Shown piece after piece: positions 7,991-15,884 of a stretch of DNA of 40,137 nucleotides. Under the pieces are notes generated by a model. That model saw nothing but the letters and a program-made list of their open reading frames with translations, had not been told where the DNA came from and searched no databases. Numbering within the stretch: the stretch's first letter is position 1; each line of letters starts with the position of its first letter. The DNA comes from Beijerinckiaceae bacterium (GTDB taxonomy: Bacteria > Pseudomonadota > Alphaproteobacteria > Rhizobiales > Beijerinckiaceae). A program made the translations under genes and the position numbers. Location: assembly GCA_947478455.1 (NCBI GenBank), contig CANJWR010000018.1, positions 1-40,137 of the forward strand, read 5' to 3'.

Positions 7991-9199
7991 CTACTTGCGC
8001 CTTTGACTCACGAAAACAGCCAGTCCGGACGCCGCGACCGACAAGCCGATCAGACCCAGCACGCCGGCGGCCCCAGTCGCCGAAGCCGCAACGCCCGCCA
8101 GCAGCGGCAAAGCCACCTGGCCCACGCGATTGCCGGTGATGCGAAGCGTCACGGCCGTCCCCTGCGCCTCCGGCGGCGCGAGATCGACGATGCTGGACAA
8201 GGCCAAAGCAGTCGCGATTCCGAGACCGACGCCCGTGACGGTCATGCTCAGAATCATGAGCCAGACTGGCGACGGAACGACAAAAACTGCGAACGCAGCT
8301 CCTGACATAAGCAGGCAGATCACCATCAACCGCACGCGTCCCACTTTGCGCACGAGCGGAGAAAAGAAAGCCCGCGTGGCGACCGAGACGCCGGTGCGGA
8401 CCGTCAGCAGCATGCCAATCACGCTTGCGTCGATTTGTCGTTCCGCGCCCATCAGCGGCATATAGACGACAAGCAGATCCAGCGATGTCACCGTTATGAC
8501 GCTGGCGAGCATCATGGGCATGAAACCACGAATCGCGAGCAGGTCCTTCAGCGGGACTTTTATGACGTTGCCATGACGACGCGCGGGCGCGGGCGCCTTC
8601 TGCACCAAAAACGAGATTGCAAGCGCAATCACGGCCGACGCCGCAGCTATGCCAAACAAGGGCGACGAAGGCGCAACGGACGTGCCGCGCGCGATGACGC
8701 CGACCACAATCGGCCCGATGCCCTGCCCGACCGCAATGCCTACCATATAGGTGCCAAACACGGAGTCTCGATTGCGCGGTTCGGCGCAGCGGATCGCCAG
8801 AGTCTGCTGGCCTGCCATGATGAAAAGATAGCCCACGCCCATCAGCAGCATATAGAAAATCATCGTCGCTTCGGTCAGCGCATCGATCCAGAAGCCGAGG
8901 CAGGAGACCACCATCAGGAGCGAGCCGGCGCGCAACGCCTGCGCGTCCTTGCCCTTGTCCAGCCAACGCCCCAGAGGCACAGCGAGAAAGATCGGCAACA
9001 GAGCAAAGCTGCCGGTGATGACGCCCAGCGCTTCGACCGAAAACCCTAGTTCGAGGCTGCGGTACGACGTCGCCAGCCGCGCCAGCCCGACAATGGCTTG
9101 TGAAAACAGAACATGGATCAGAAACGTAATGTAGAGTCGATAATTATAGCCGCTGCGCGAAAAGCCCGATGCTGAAGCGTCCCGGACCGGCTCGTTCAT
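7991..9199 (-). CDS. MFS transporter (12 transmembrane segments)
   Basis: A 402-residue major facilitator protein. Hydrophobic helices run through the whole length, and the loop between helices 2 and 3 carries a motif-A-like LGRWLDKGKD (usual form GxLaDrxGrk). A long central loop around QKAPAPARRHGNVIKVP separates the two six-helix halves. The ATG at 9199 overlaps the stop of the preceding 152-residue gene by one base (TGATG), indicating translational coupling; an in-frame TTG one codon upstream is less likely. Its place among catabolic genes suggests transport of the pathway compound or export of an intermediate, but the substrate cannot be read from sequence. Confidence 0.85.
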   Translation of the reverse strand: MNEPVRDASASGFSRSGYNYRLYITFLIHVLFSQAIVGLARLATSYRSLELGFSVEALGVITGSFALLPIFLAVPLGRWLDKGKDAQALRAGSLLMVVSCLGFWIDALTEATMIFYMLLMGVGYLFIMAGQQTLAIRCAEPRNRDSVFGTYMVGIAVGQGIGPIVVGVIARGTSVAPSSPLFGIAAASAVIALAISFLVQKAPAPARRHGNVIKVPLKDLLAIRGFMPMMLASVITVTSLDLLVVYMPLMGAERQIDASVIGMLLTVRTGVSVATRAFFSPLVRKVGRVRLMVICLLMSGAAFAVFVVPSPVWLMILSMTVTGVGLGIATALALSSIVDLAPPEAQGTAVTLRITGNRVGQVALPLLAGVAASATGAAGVLGLIGLSVAASGLAVFVSQRRK

Positions 9200-9657
9200 C
9201 AATCTGCCACGAAGGTGCGGTGGCGCGGCTTGTCGGCACCGCGCATTTCACCGAGGCGCGGATCGTGTTCGATGATGGCCTGCGCAATTTCGCGAAATTT
9301 CGCCGCGTCGGCATGGGCGGCGAGTTCGTCCTTCAGGACCTTATCGCCCAGAAAGGACATTTCGGGAAACGTCGGCAGGTAGGGATCGATGGGTTCGAGA
9401 ACCGGCGCATCCCGACCGGGGCGCACGGAATAGGCCAGCGACAAGCGGTCGGACGCCATTGTGTCGCCCGACCAGAGACCCACCACGAGGCCCAGACGCA
9501 GCATGGGAAAATTGATCATGCCGCTGGGCTCGGCGAAGTAGACGGCCAGCGCCTCTTCGCCCTCATACACAAAGCCCCGAACGCCCGGCATTCCGGCACA
9601 GCATGAGCAGGAAACGACCTCGTCTTCCTCGCTGGGTTTGACGGTGAACCTGCTCAC
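9199..9657 (-). CDS. Unrecognised 152-residue protein with a CxCC motif
   Basis: A soluble-looking protein of 152 residues that I cannot place in a family. Near the N-terminus it has a cysteine cluster, SCSCCAGMPG (Cys17, Cys19, Cys20), followed by a beta-rich stretch (VRGFVYEGEEALAVYFAEP) and a mid-section MLRLGLVVGLWSGD. The C-terminal third is helical and charged. There is no signal peptide or membrane segment. The start is a GTG at 9657, five bases after the stop of the alcohol dehydrogenase gene, without a convincing binding site. Its stop overlaps the MFS start by one base. Tight packing says it is a true gene working with this cluster; a metal-binding or redox role is only a guess from the cysteines. 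Confidence 0.75.
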   Translation of the reverse strand: MSRFTVKPSEEDEVVSCSCCAGMPGVRGFVYEGEEALAVYFAEPSGMINFPMLRLGLVVGLWSGDTMASDRLSLAYSVRPGRDAPVLEPIDPYLPTFPEMSFLGDKVLKDELAAHADAAKFREIAQAIIEHDPRLGEMRGADKPRHRTFVAD

Positions 9658-9662
9658 TTATT

Positions 9663-10760
9663 CTATGCCCACGGATCAATGGAAATATGGATCGGACGCT
9701 CTTCGGTCTGACCGCCGACCATATGCAAGGCGCGATCCACATCCTTGAGCCCGAGCAGGTGTGTGGACATGAGGTCGAGCGGCAGGCGCTTGCTGGCCAT
9801 CAGGCTCAGGGCCATCTCGACCGCATTGTAGCTGTGGCCGCGCAGCCCCTTGAGGGTAAGCTGGTAGACGATCATGCGTTCAGCGTCGAACTTCTCGGCG
9901 GACCCGTGACGCGAAACCATCAGCAGCGTGCCGCGCTTGCGCAGCAGCGGCAGCGACGGGTTGATGTTCTCAGGCCCGAGGCCGCTGGTGTCGAGCACGA
10001 TATCGGCCATGTGGCCGTTGGTGATGCGGGCCACGGCGACGCCGAGGTCTTCCTTGTCGACCGCGACCGTATGGGTCGCGCCGAGCGCCTTCGCGAGTTC
10101 GAACCGTTTCTCGTCACGCGACAGGCCGGAGACGATGATGAGGTCCGCGCCACCGATCTTGGCCGCGATCACGCCGCCGAGGCCCTGCTGGCCGGGGCCC
10201 TGAATCACAACCACCTTGCCGGGGCCGGCGCCGCCGTCGAAATACATCCACTGGAAGCCGTTGCCGATGGGCAGGCACATGGACGCGACGCGGGGCGCAA
10301 CGCCAGCCGGCACCTTATGGACGATGGTGCGCGGGTGCATGTAGGCATACTGGCTGTAGCCGCCCCAAAGGCTGGGAGCCACGTCGACCGAGGTGGAGCC
10401 GAAGCGGATCGAGTTCGGACGCGTCTGGTCGGTTTCCAGACAGGAGCGGATTTCGCCGCTGCGGCAATATTCGCAATGGCCGCAGGGCAGATATTCCTCA
10501 AGGGCGACCAGATCGCCTTCCTTGACGCCCCAGCGATATTTGGCGGCTGCGCCGATCTTTTCGACATAGCCGACCATTTCATGGCCAAGGATGCGGGTTC
10601 CGCGCGCCATGCTCTGGTACATGTTCCAGTCGCTGGAACAGATGCCGTTCACAGCCATGCGCAGAAGGCCGCCATCGGTGGGGACTTCCGGTAGCGGTAG
10701 TTCCCGCAGTTCGGTTTTCCGCTTGTCGACCATCACCGCAGCCAGCGTTGTACCCGCCAT
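9663..10760 (-). CDS. Zinc-dependent alcohol dehydrogenase (MDR family)
   Basis: A 365-residue medium-chain dehydrogenase. Catalytic zinc ligands are visible as Cys41 (NGICSSDW) and His60-Glu61 (LGHEMVGYVE). The structural zinc site is intact as Cys93, Cys96, Cys99 and Cys107 (PCGHCEYCRSGEIRSC). The cofactor-binding turn is VVVIQGPGQQGLGG. The ATG at 10760 has an ideal GGAGGAAAGAAA before it; the frame is open for another 120 codons upstream but that part is noise. It follows the Gfo/Idh/MocA gene by 101 bases. The role is probably NAD(P)-dependent oxidation of a hydroxyl group on the cluster's substrate; the exact substrate is unknown. Confidence 0.9.
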   Translation of the reverse strand: MAGTTLAAVMVDKRKTELRELPLPEVPTDGGLLRMAVNGICSSDWNMYQSMARGTRILGHEMVGYVEKIGAAAKYRWGVKEGDLVALEEYLPCGHCEYCRSGEIRSCLETDQTRPNSIRFGSTSVDVAPSLWGGYSQYAYMHPRTIVHKVPAGVAPRVASMCLPIGNGFQWMYFDGGAGPGKVVVIQGPGQQGLGGVIAAKIGGADLIIVSGLSRDEKRFELAKALGATHTVAVDKEDLGVAVARITNGHMADIVLDTSGLGPENINPSLPLLRKRGTLLMVSRHGSAEKFDAERMIVYQLTLKGLRGHSYNAVEMALSLMASKRLPLDLMSTHLLGLKDVDRALHMVGGQTEERPIHISIDPWA

Positions 10761-10861
10761 TTTCTTTCCTCCGCCAGAAGACTTGCCCTTGACCGCACCT
10801 GCGCGCGGCCTGTCCTCTGCCATTCGCATGCAGGGCGTTTCGGGTAAACCGAAATTTGCCC

Positions 10862-12019
10862 TCAGGGGGCCGTGGTCTGGAATTGCAGGCGCACATCCGC
10901 CCCGGCCAGCGCCGATTGCCGGATCGCCAGACAGGCCTCCAGTGTCGCCTTGCCCCAGAGCCCGTCCGGGAACACGGTGCGGCCCGCCGCCAGCGCATCG
11001 CGCAATTCGAGGAGTTCGGCAGCCCGGCCGCGATCCGGCGGACAAAGGATTTCCTCGCAGCCAACGGCGGAATAGACGAACAGCCCGTCTGGCGATTGCC
11101 GGATGGCGCCGCGCTCGCAAGTGACGATCGTCAGGCCGAAAAAAGGTTGTTTTTCGCCCCTTCCGCCGAAGGCCGGGCTCTCCGCAGCGGCGGCCCCGTA
11201 TTTGAGAGCTGGATCGAGCGGGCCTGTCCGGCGGGCTTTCGGCGTTCGGCGGCGAAGATCGCCATGATCCTTGCCGGAGACGCCGATGTTCCAGTTGAGT
11301 TCGTTGCTGTCGAACCAGCCGTAACCGACGAGGCTGATCGAGGCGGTCGCGCCGCTCTCGAAGCCCATCAGGACCGAATAATGGCCCTCGGCGTGGAACT
11401 CCGGATCGCCGCGCGCGACGCTGGAGCGCAGCCAGGCGGCCTTGTGGCCGACGATGTAGCGCACGATATCGATCTGGTGCGGCCCCTGCCGCAGCACGAT
11501 GCCGCCACCCGCTGCGGGATCGAGTTCGGCTTCGAGGCGCGGTCTCTGGAGCCAGTCGTTGTGCAGCAGCGTATCGATATGAACGACTGCGCCCAGACGT
11601 CCACTTGCGACAATCTCGCGCATCTTGCGAACCGGCGGATCGAACACTTTCGAATGGCCCTGCAGCAATTGCACCCCGGCCCTACCGGTCGCGGCGATCA
11701 TCCGGTCGCATTCGTCGAGCGTCACTCCAACGGGCTTGGCGCAGATGGCATGTTTATGAAATCGCGCCGCCTGCAGAACGTGTTCGCAGTGAAGGTGGTT
11801 TGGGGTCTCGACCCAGATCGCGTCGACGCCCTCCCAGGCGCAGAGTGCCTCGACAGAATCGAAGGCTGGCAGTCCGTAGCGGTTCGCGAATTCCTCCCGG
11901 GCGGCGGAACGCATGTCGGCGGCAGCCGCAAGCTCGACGCCCGGCGCGTCGTCAAAGCACGGCAGGACCAGCGCCGACGCGGCCCCGAGGCCTGCAATTC
12001 CCACCCTGAGCCCTGCCAT
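10862..12019 (-). CDS. Gfo/Idh/MocA-family NAD(P)-dependent oxidoreductase
   Basis: A 385-residue dehydrogenase with an N-terminal Rossmann fold (VGIAGLGAAS, residues 6-15) and a C-terminal alpha/beta sheet domain. The family's EKP loop appears as CAKPVG, so Lys95 is kept but the usual Glu is Ala. The catalytic region GPHQIDIVRY supplies His181 and Asp184. The ATG at 12019 (GGAGG just upstream) is preferred to a TTG at 12058. It is the promoter-proximal gene of the minus-strand catabolic run and is divergent from the photolyase gene with 140 bases between. Relatives act on sugars, inositols and dihydrodiols such as those of phthalate degradation; I cannot decide among these. Confidence 0.85.
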   Translation of the reverse strand: MAGLRVGIAGLGAASALVLPCFDDAPGVELAAAADMRSAAREEFANRYGLPAFDSVEALCAWEGVDAIWVETPNHLHCEHVLQAARFHKHAICAKPVGVTLDECDRMIAATGRAGVQLLQGHSKVFDPPVRKMREIVASGRLGAVVHIDTLLHNDWLQRPRLEAELDPAAGGGIVLRQGPHQIDIVRYIVGHKAAWLRSSVARGDPEFHAEGHYSVLMGFESGATASISLVGYGWFDSNELNWNIGVSGKDHGDLRRRTPKARRTGPLDPALKYGAAAAESPAFGGRGEKQPFFGLTIVTCERGAIRQSPDGLFVYSAVGCEEILCPPDRGRAAELLELRDALAAGRTVFPDGLWGKATLEACLAIRQSALAGADVRLQFQTTAP

Positions 12020-12093
12020 CCCGCCTCCGTCCCCAAGGAAGCCCGTCGCGGCGCGCAACCTTTTGTGGAAAAGCTATTCTACCCTGATCGGCT

Positions 12094-12121
12094 TCATCCG
12101 GACACCGGCGATCTGCGTAGA
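12094..12121 (+). promoter_or_regulatory. Candidate ECF sigma-E (ChrR-partner type) promoter for the photolyase operon
   Basis: TCATCC (12094-12099), a 16-base spacer and CGTAGA (12116-12121) lie 39 bases ahead of the GTG start of the photolyase gene. The sigma-E promoters of Rhodobacter sphaeroides, as I recall them, have TGATCC and a TA-containing -10 at the same spacing; here one -35 base differs. The same architecture (TGATCC, 16 bases, CGTATG) is found ahead of the ChrR-like gene at the far end of this locus, which is the main reason for calling it. Confidence 0.45.
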
Positions 12122-12159
12122 CGCATTGCCACCAGACAGCAAAGCGGAGTTCAGGGAAA

Positions 12160-13623
12160 GTGACAGGACAAGCGCCGGCCATCGTATGGTTTCGCGACGA
12201 CCTTCGTCTGTCGGATCAGCCCGCCCTTCAGGCTGCGGTGGAGACCGGCGCGCCGATCATTTGTCTCTATGTTTTCGACGAAGTCAGTTCAGGGCTCCGC
12301 CCTCCAGGCGGCGCGTCGCGTTGGTGGCTACATCACTCTCTGGCGGCGCTGGCGACGTCGCTCGATAAGATCGGTGGACGGCTTGATATTTTGCGCGGCG
12401 CGGCGAGCGAACTGATTCCGCAACTTGCAGCCGCGAGCGGCGCAGCAGCGGTTTTCTGGACGCGCCGCTATGGCGCAGCCGAAATCGCCCTCGACACCGC
12501 GATCAAGGAGGCGTTGCGCCGCAACGGCGTGACGGCACAGAGCCACAACGGGCAATTGCTGTTCGAGCCGTGGCAATTGAAAACGAAAGCCGGCGGGCCG
12601 TTCCGGGTATTCACGCCATTCTGGCGCGCTGCGCTCGCCCTGCCCTCACCGGCGCATCCTGCGCCCGCCCCGAAGGCGATCAAAGCCGCCGACTGGCCGG
12701 GTAAGATCAAACGTTTAGCGCTGGATGACCTCGGCCTGCTTCCCCTAAAGCCCGACTGGGCCGGCGGATTGCGCAAGGCGTGGCGACCGGGTGAGGCCGG
12801 CGCGCAGGCGCAGTTGCGCCATTTTCTCGAATCGCGCCTTGCTCGCTATGCGGCGGACCGCGACCGGCCCGATGTGGAGGCGACATCGCGCCTCTCGCCG
12901 CATCTGCGCTTTGGCGAAATATCGCCCCGCCAGATTCTCGCCGCGACACGCCACGCGCAGGACTCTGGAGACGCTTCTCCGCAGGGCGTGGCTAAATTCA
13001 CCGCCGAAATAGGCTGGCGGGAATTCTCGTATCACCTGCTCTACCAATCGCCCGATCTGGCGACGCGGAACTTCCAGAAGCGTTTCGACGTCTTTAAGTG
13101 GCCAGAACCCAACCCCGATCATCTGCGCCTTTGGCAGCGCGGGCAGACGGGCTATCCGATTGTCGACGCCGGCATGCGCGAACTTTGGCAGACCGGCACA
13201 ATGCACAATCGCGTACGGATGGTCGCCGCCTCCTTCCTCATCAAGCACCTGATGGTTCGCTGGCGGCGTGGCGAGGAATGGTTCTGGGATACTCTGTGCG
13301 ACGCCGATCCGGCCAGCAATCCGGCCAGTTGGCAATGGGTGGCGGGCTCGGGGGCGGACGCTGCTCCCTATTTCCGCATTTTCAACCCAATCCTGCAGGG
13401 CGAAAAATTCGATCCGGATGGGGCTTACGTGCGTAATTACATTCCAGAACTGGGAAACATGCCTGCCAAATGGATTCACAAGCCCTGGACCGCGCCTCCA
13501 TTCGTCCTCAAGGAGGCAGGCGTCAGCCTCGGATCATCCTATCCGTCGCCGATCATCGATCACGATCGGGCGCGTCAACGCGCGCTCGCGGCTTTTGCTG
13601 AATTGGCGTTGACCAATGGCTGA
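12160..13623 (+). CDS. phrB: Deoxyribodipyrimidine photo-lyase (cryptochrome/photolyase family)
   Basis: A 487-residue flavoprotein that uses blue light to split UV-induced pyrimidine dimers. The N-terminal antenna domain opens with IVWFRDDLRLSDQPAL. The C-terminal FAD-binding domain shows GEISPRQIL, ARYAADRDRPD, the NRVRMVAASFLIKHL block, and WRRGEEWFWDTLCDAD followed by NPASWQWVAG, all typical of class I CPD photolyases. The start is a GTG at 12160; AGGG lies close upstream and the codon just follows a candidate sigma-E-type promoter. A 69-base gap separates it from the flavin oxidase gene, so co-transcription is likely. In Rhodobacter the photolyase gene belongs to the singlet-oxygen regulon, which fits the neighbours here. 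Confidence 0.92.
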   Translation: MTGQAPAIVWFRDDLRLSDQPALQAAVETGAPIICLYVFDEVSSGLRPPGGASRWWLHHSLAALATSLDKIGGRLDILRGAASELIPQLAAASGAAAVFWTRRYGAAEIALDTAIKEALRRNGVTAQSHNGQLLFEPWQLKTKAGGPFRVFTPFWRAALALPSPAHPAPAPKAIKAADWPGKIKRLALDDLGLLPLKPDWAGGLRKAWRPGEAGAQAQLRHFLESRLARYAADRDRPDVEATSRLSPHLRFGEISPRQILAATRHAQDSGDASPQGVAKFTAEIGWREFSYHLLYQSPDLATRNFQKRFDVFKWPEPNPDHLRLWQRGQTGYPIVDAGMRELWQTGTMHNRVRMVAASFLIKHLMVRWRRGEEWFWDTLCDADPASNPASWQWVAGSGADAAPYFRIFNPILQGEKFDPDGAYVRNYIPELGNMPAKWIHKPWTAPPFVLKEAGVSLGSSYPSPIIDHDRARQRALAAFAELALTNG

Positions 13624-13692
13624 GGCCGCTTCTACTTCCGAAATGAATGCGCGCAGCAGCGCGTTTCTGCCCTTTGCCCTGACAGGACGTTT

Positions 13693-15003
13693 ATGAAAAT
13701 CGCAATTGTTGGAACTGGCATTGCCGGCAATGCCGCCGCTCTCTCGCTGACGCTCGGCGACCCTTCCAACCACCTTGTTGTCTATGAACGCGATCTACGT
13801 CCGGGCGGGCATTCGGCCACAGTGAACGTCGACTATCGCGGTGCGCAGATGGCGGTCGACACGGGCTTCATCGTTTATAACGAGGAAAACTATCCGAACC
13901 TCACCGCTTTGTTCGAGTTTCTCGACGTCGCCACACAGCCGACGAACATGAGTTTTTCGGTCTCGGCCGATGCCGGGCGTTTCGAATGGTGCGGTCGCGA
14001 CGGCGTCGATGTGGTTAGCGGGCTCTTCGCGCAATGGACCAATGCGCTTTCGCCCTCCTATCTCAACATGCTGGTGCAGATCCTGCGCTTCCAGAAACAG
14101 GCCAAGGCCGATCTGAACAGCGGGAAGCTGGGAGATGTTTCGCTCGGCGACTATCTGGCGCGGTTCAAATTCATTGGCCGCCTGCGCGACGATTATCTTG
14201 TGCCGATGGGCGCGGCGATCTGGTCGACTTCGCCACATGACATGCTGAACTTTCCTGCCGAGAGCTTTCTGTCCTTCTTCGACAATCATCGCCTGCTCGA
14301 CTGGAATCGCCCGCAATGGCGCACCGTGACCGGCGGCAGCCGTTCCTATGTCGAGCGCATCACGCGCTTCTACAAGCAGCATATGCGGCTGGGCGCGGCG
14401 GTTGTGTCGGTCGAGCGCAAGCTGGAGGGCGTCGAGGTGGTCGACAGCCTCGGGCACAAGGATATGTTCGATCAGGTCATCATCGCCGCCCATGCGCCCG
14501 ATTCGCTCGCAATGCTGACGGCGCCGACACAAGACGAGCGAGACATTCTCGGCGCCTGCGGCTATTCGGACAATGTCGTCTACCTGCATCACGACGAACG
14601 GCTGATGCCAAAGCGAAAGCGCGCCTGGGCCGCATGGAATTTCTTGCGCGAAGGCCGGGACGCCTCCCGCAAGGTCTCGGTTTCCTACTGGATGAATTGT
14701 CTGCAATCGCTCGACGAAACGCGCCCGCTCTTTGTCACGTTAAATCCTCCCATCGAACCGGACCCAAACAAGACCTTCGGGCGTTACGTTTACGCACATC
14801 CACAGTACGATGCGGCCGCGCTTCGCGCCCAGTCTCGTCTCAACGACATTCAGGGCAAGGACCGGATCTGGTATTGTGGCGCATGGACCGGTCACGGCTT
14901 CCATGAGGATGGTCTTGTGTCAGGCTTAAAAGTCGCGGAAGCTCTCGGGGCGGCGCTTCCGTGGCGAAAGGACAAGACTGCCATGCAGATCGCAGCTGAA
15001 TGA
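13693..15003 (+). CDS. FAD-dependent oxidoreductase, amine-oxidase/desaturase-like (COG2907 type)
   Basis: A 436-residue flavoprotein starting directly with the dinucleotide-binding fold: IAIVGTGIAGNAAALSL (residues 3-19) and the acidic end of strand 2 (VVYERDLRPGGHSAT). The C-terminal FAD contact is WYCGAWTGHGFHEDGL. There is no signal peptide. AGGAC lies upstream of the ATG. Its stop overlaps the next start (ATGA). Proteins of this type are regularly found with DUF1365 and CFA-family genes. Known work on the Rhodobacter locus links such genes to modification of unsaturated fatty acids, including furan fatty acids, and to the singlet-oxygen response. I infer a membrane-lipid redox step; the actual reaction is not readable from the sequence. 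Confidence 0.85.
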   Translation: MKIAIVGTGIAGNAAALSLTLGDPSNHLVVYERDLRPGGHSATVNVDYRGAQMAVDTGFIVYNEENYPNLTALFEFLDVATQPTNMSFSVSADAGRFEWCGRDGVDVVSGLFAQWTNALSPSYLNMLVQILRFQKQAKADLNSGKLGDVSLGDYLARFKFIGRLRDDYLVPMGAAIWSTSPHDMLNFPAESFLSFFDNHRLLDWNRPQWRTVTGGSRSYVERITRFYKQHMRLGAAVVSVERKLEGVEVVDSLGHKDMFDQVIIAAHAPDSLAMLTAPTQDERDILGACGYSDNVVYLHHDERLMPKRKRAWAAWNFLREGRDASRKVSVSYWMNCLQSLDETRPLFVTLNPPIEPDPNKTFGRYVYAHPQYDAAALRAQSRLNDIQGKDRIWYCGAWTGHGFHEDGLVSGLKVAEALGAALPWRKDKTAMQIAAE

Positions 15004-15884
15004 CAACGGGAACTTCGGACAATGCCATGACGCAAGCGCCCCCCGCAGAGGCGGTTGCGCTCTATGTCGGCGACGTCACCCACGCGCGGATGAAGCCTTT
15101 CACGCACCGCTTCAAATATCGTGTGTTCTCCATCCTGATCGACATTAACCGTCTGCGGGATGCAGACCGGCTTACCAAGGTTTTTTCTGTCGGTGGCTTT
15201 AATCTTCTGTCGTTCAGCGAAAAAGATCACGGCGCACGCGACGGATCACCGCTGCGCGCCCATGTGGACAGGTTGCTGTCGGAATCAGGCGCTAATGTAT
15301 CAGTAAAACGAGTGATGCTGCTGTGCTATCCGCGCATTCTCGGAATGGTGTTCAATCCGCTATCTGTCTATTATTGCTTCGACGAATCTGGCGAGATGAC
15401 AGCGCTTGTTTACGAGGTGCGCAATACATTCGGCGACATTCACTCCTATGTCGCGCCGATCCGACAGAAGGGCGAAAAGACAGCCGGCGGCATCCGGCAG
15501 GAACGCGACAAGCTCTTTTATGTCTCGCCGTTTCTCGAAATGACCATGCGGTACAAGTTCCGCCTGTTGCCGCCCGGCGACGCATTGAAACTGCGTATCC
15601 TCGAAGTGGACGCCGAAGGTCCCATTCTGGCGGCAGCATTCTCGGCGCAGCGCCGGCCCTTCACGACAGCTTCTCTGCTGCGCGTCTTTTTTGCGATACC
15701 CTTGCTGACGCTCAAGGTCGTCGGCGGCATCCATTGGGAAGCCTTGAAATTATGGTTGAAGGGCGCAAAACTTCAGCCGAGACCGACGCCGCCCGGTCGC
15801 GCGAGCTTTAACGAACACAGGCTCGCAACGGACAAGGGTAGCGCGGAGACGCCAATTCCCTTGATCGTTCGTCCTCATTCGTGA
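15000..15884 (+). CDS. DUF1365 domain-containing protein
   Basis: A 294-residue protein recognised as DUF1365 by its N-terminal YVGDVTHARMKPFTHRFKYR segment and by the following blocks GMVFNPLSVYYCFDE, VRNTFGDIHSY and KLFYVSPFLEMTMRYKF. The ATG at 15000 overlaps the previous stop by four bases; a second in-frame ATG at 15027 is possible. A hydrophobic stretch (TASLLRVFFAIPLLTLKVVGG, residues near 222-242, slightly over membrane length) suggests membrane association near the C-terminus. DUF1365 genes almost always sit beside flavin oxidase and CFA-type genes as here, so a role in the same lipid modification is likely, but its biochemical activity is not known to me. Confidence 0.88.
   Translation: MTTGTSDNAMTQAPPAEAVALYVGDVTHARMKPFTHRFKYRVFSILIDINRLRDADRLTKVFSVGGFNLLSFSEKDHGARDGSPLRAHVDRLLSESGANVSVKRVMLLCYPRILGMVFNPLSVYYCFDESGEMTALVYEVRNTFGDIHSYVAPIRQKGEKTAGGIRQERDKLFYVSPFLEMTMRYKFRLLPPGDALKLRILEVDAEGPILAAAFSAQRRPFTTASLLRVFFAIPLLTLKVVGGIHWEALKLWLKGAKLQPRPTPPGRASFNEHRLATDKGSAETPIPLIVRPHS

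Noticed and set aside
10856-12163. A 435-codon plus-strand frame opposite the Gfo/Idh/MocA gene
   Set aside because: Antisense shadow; the minus-strand protein has clear Rossmann and catalytic motifs.
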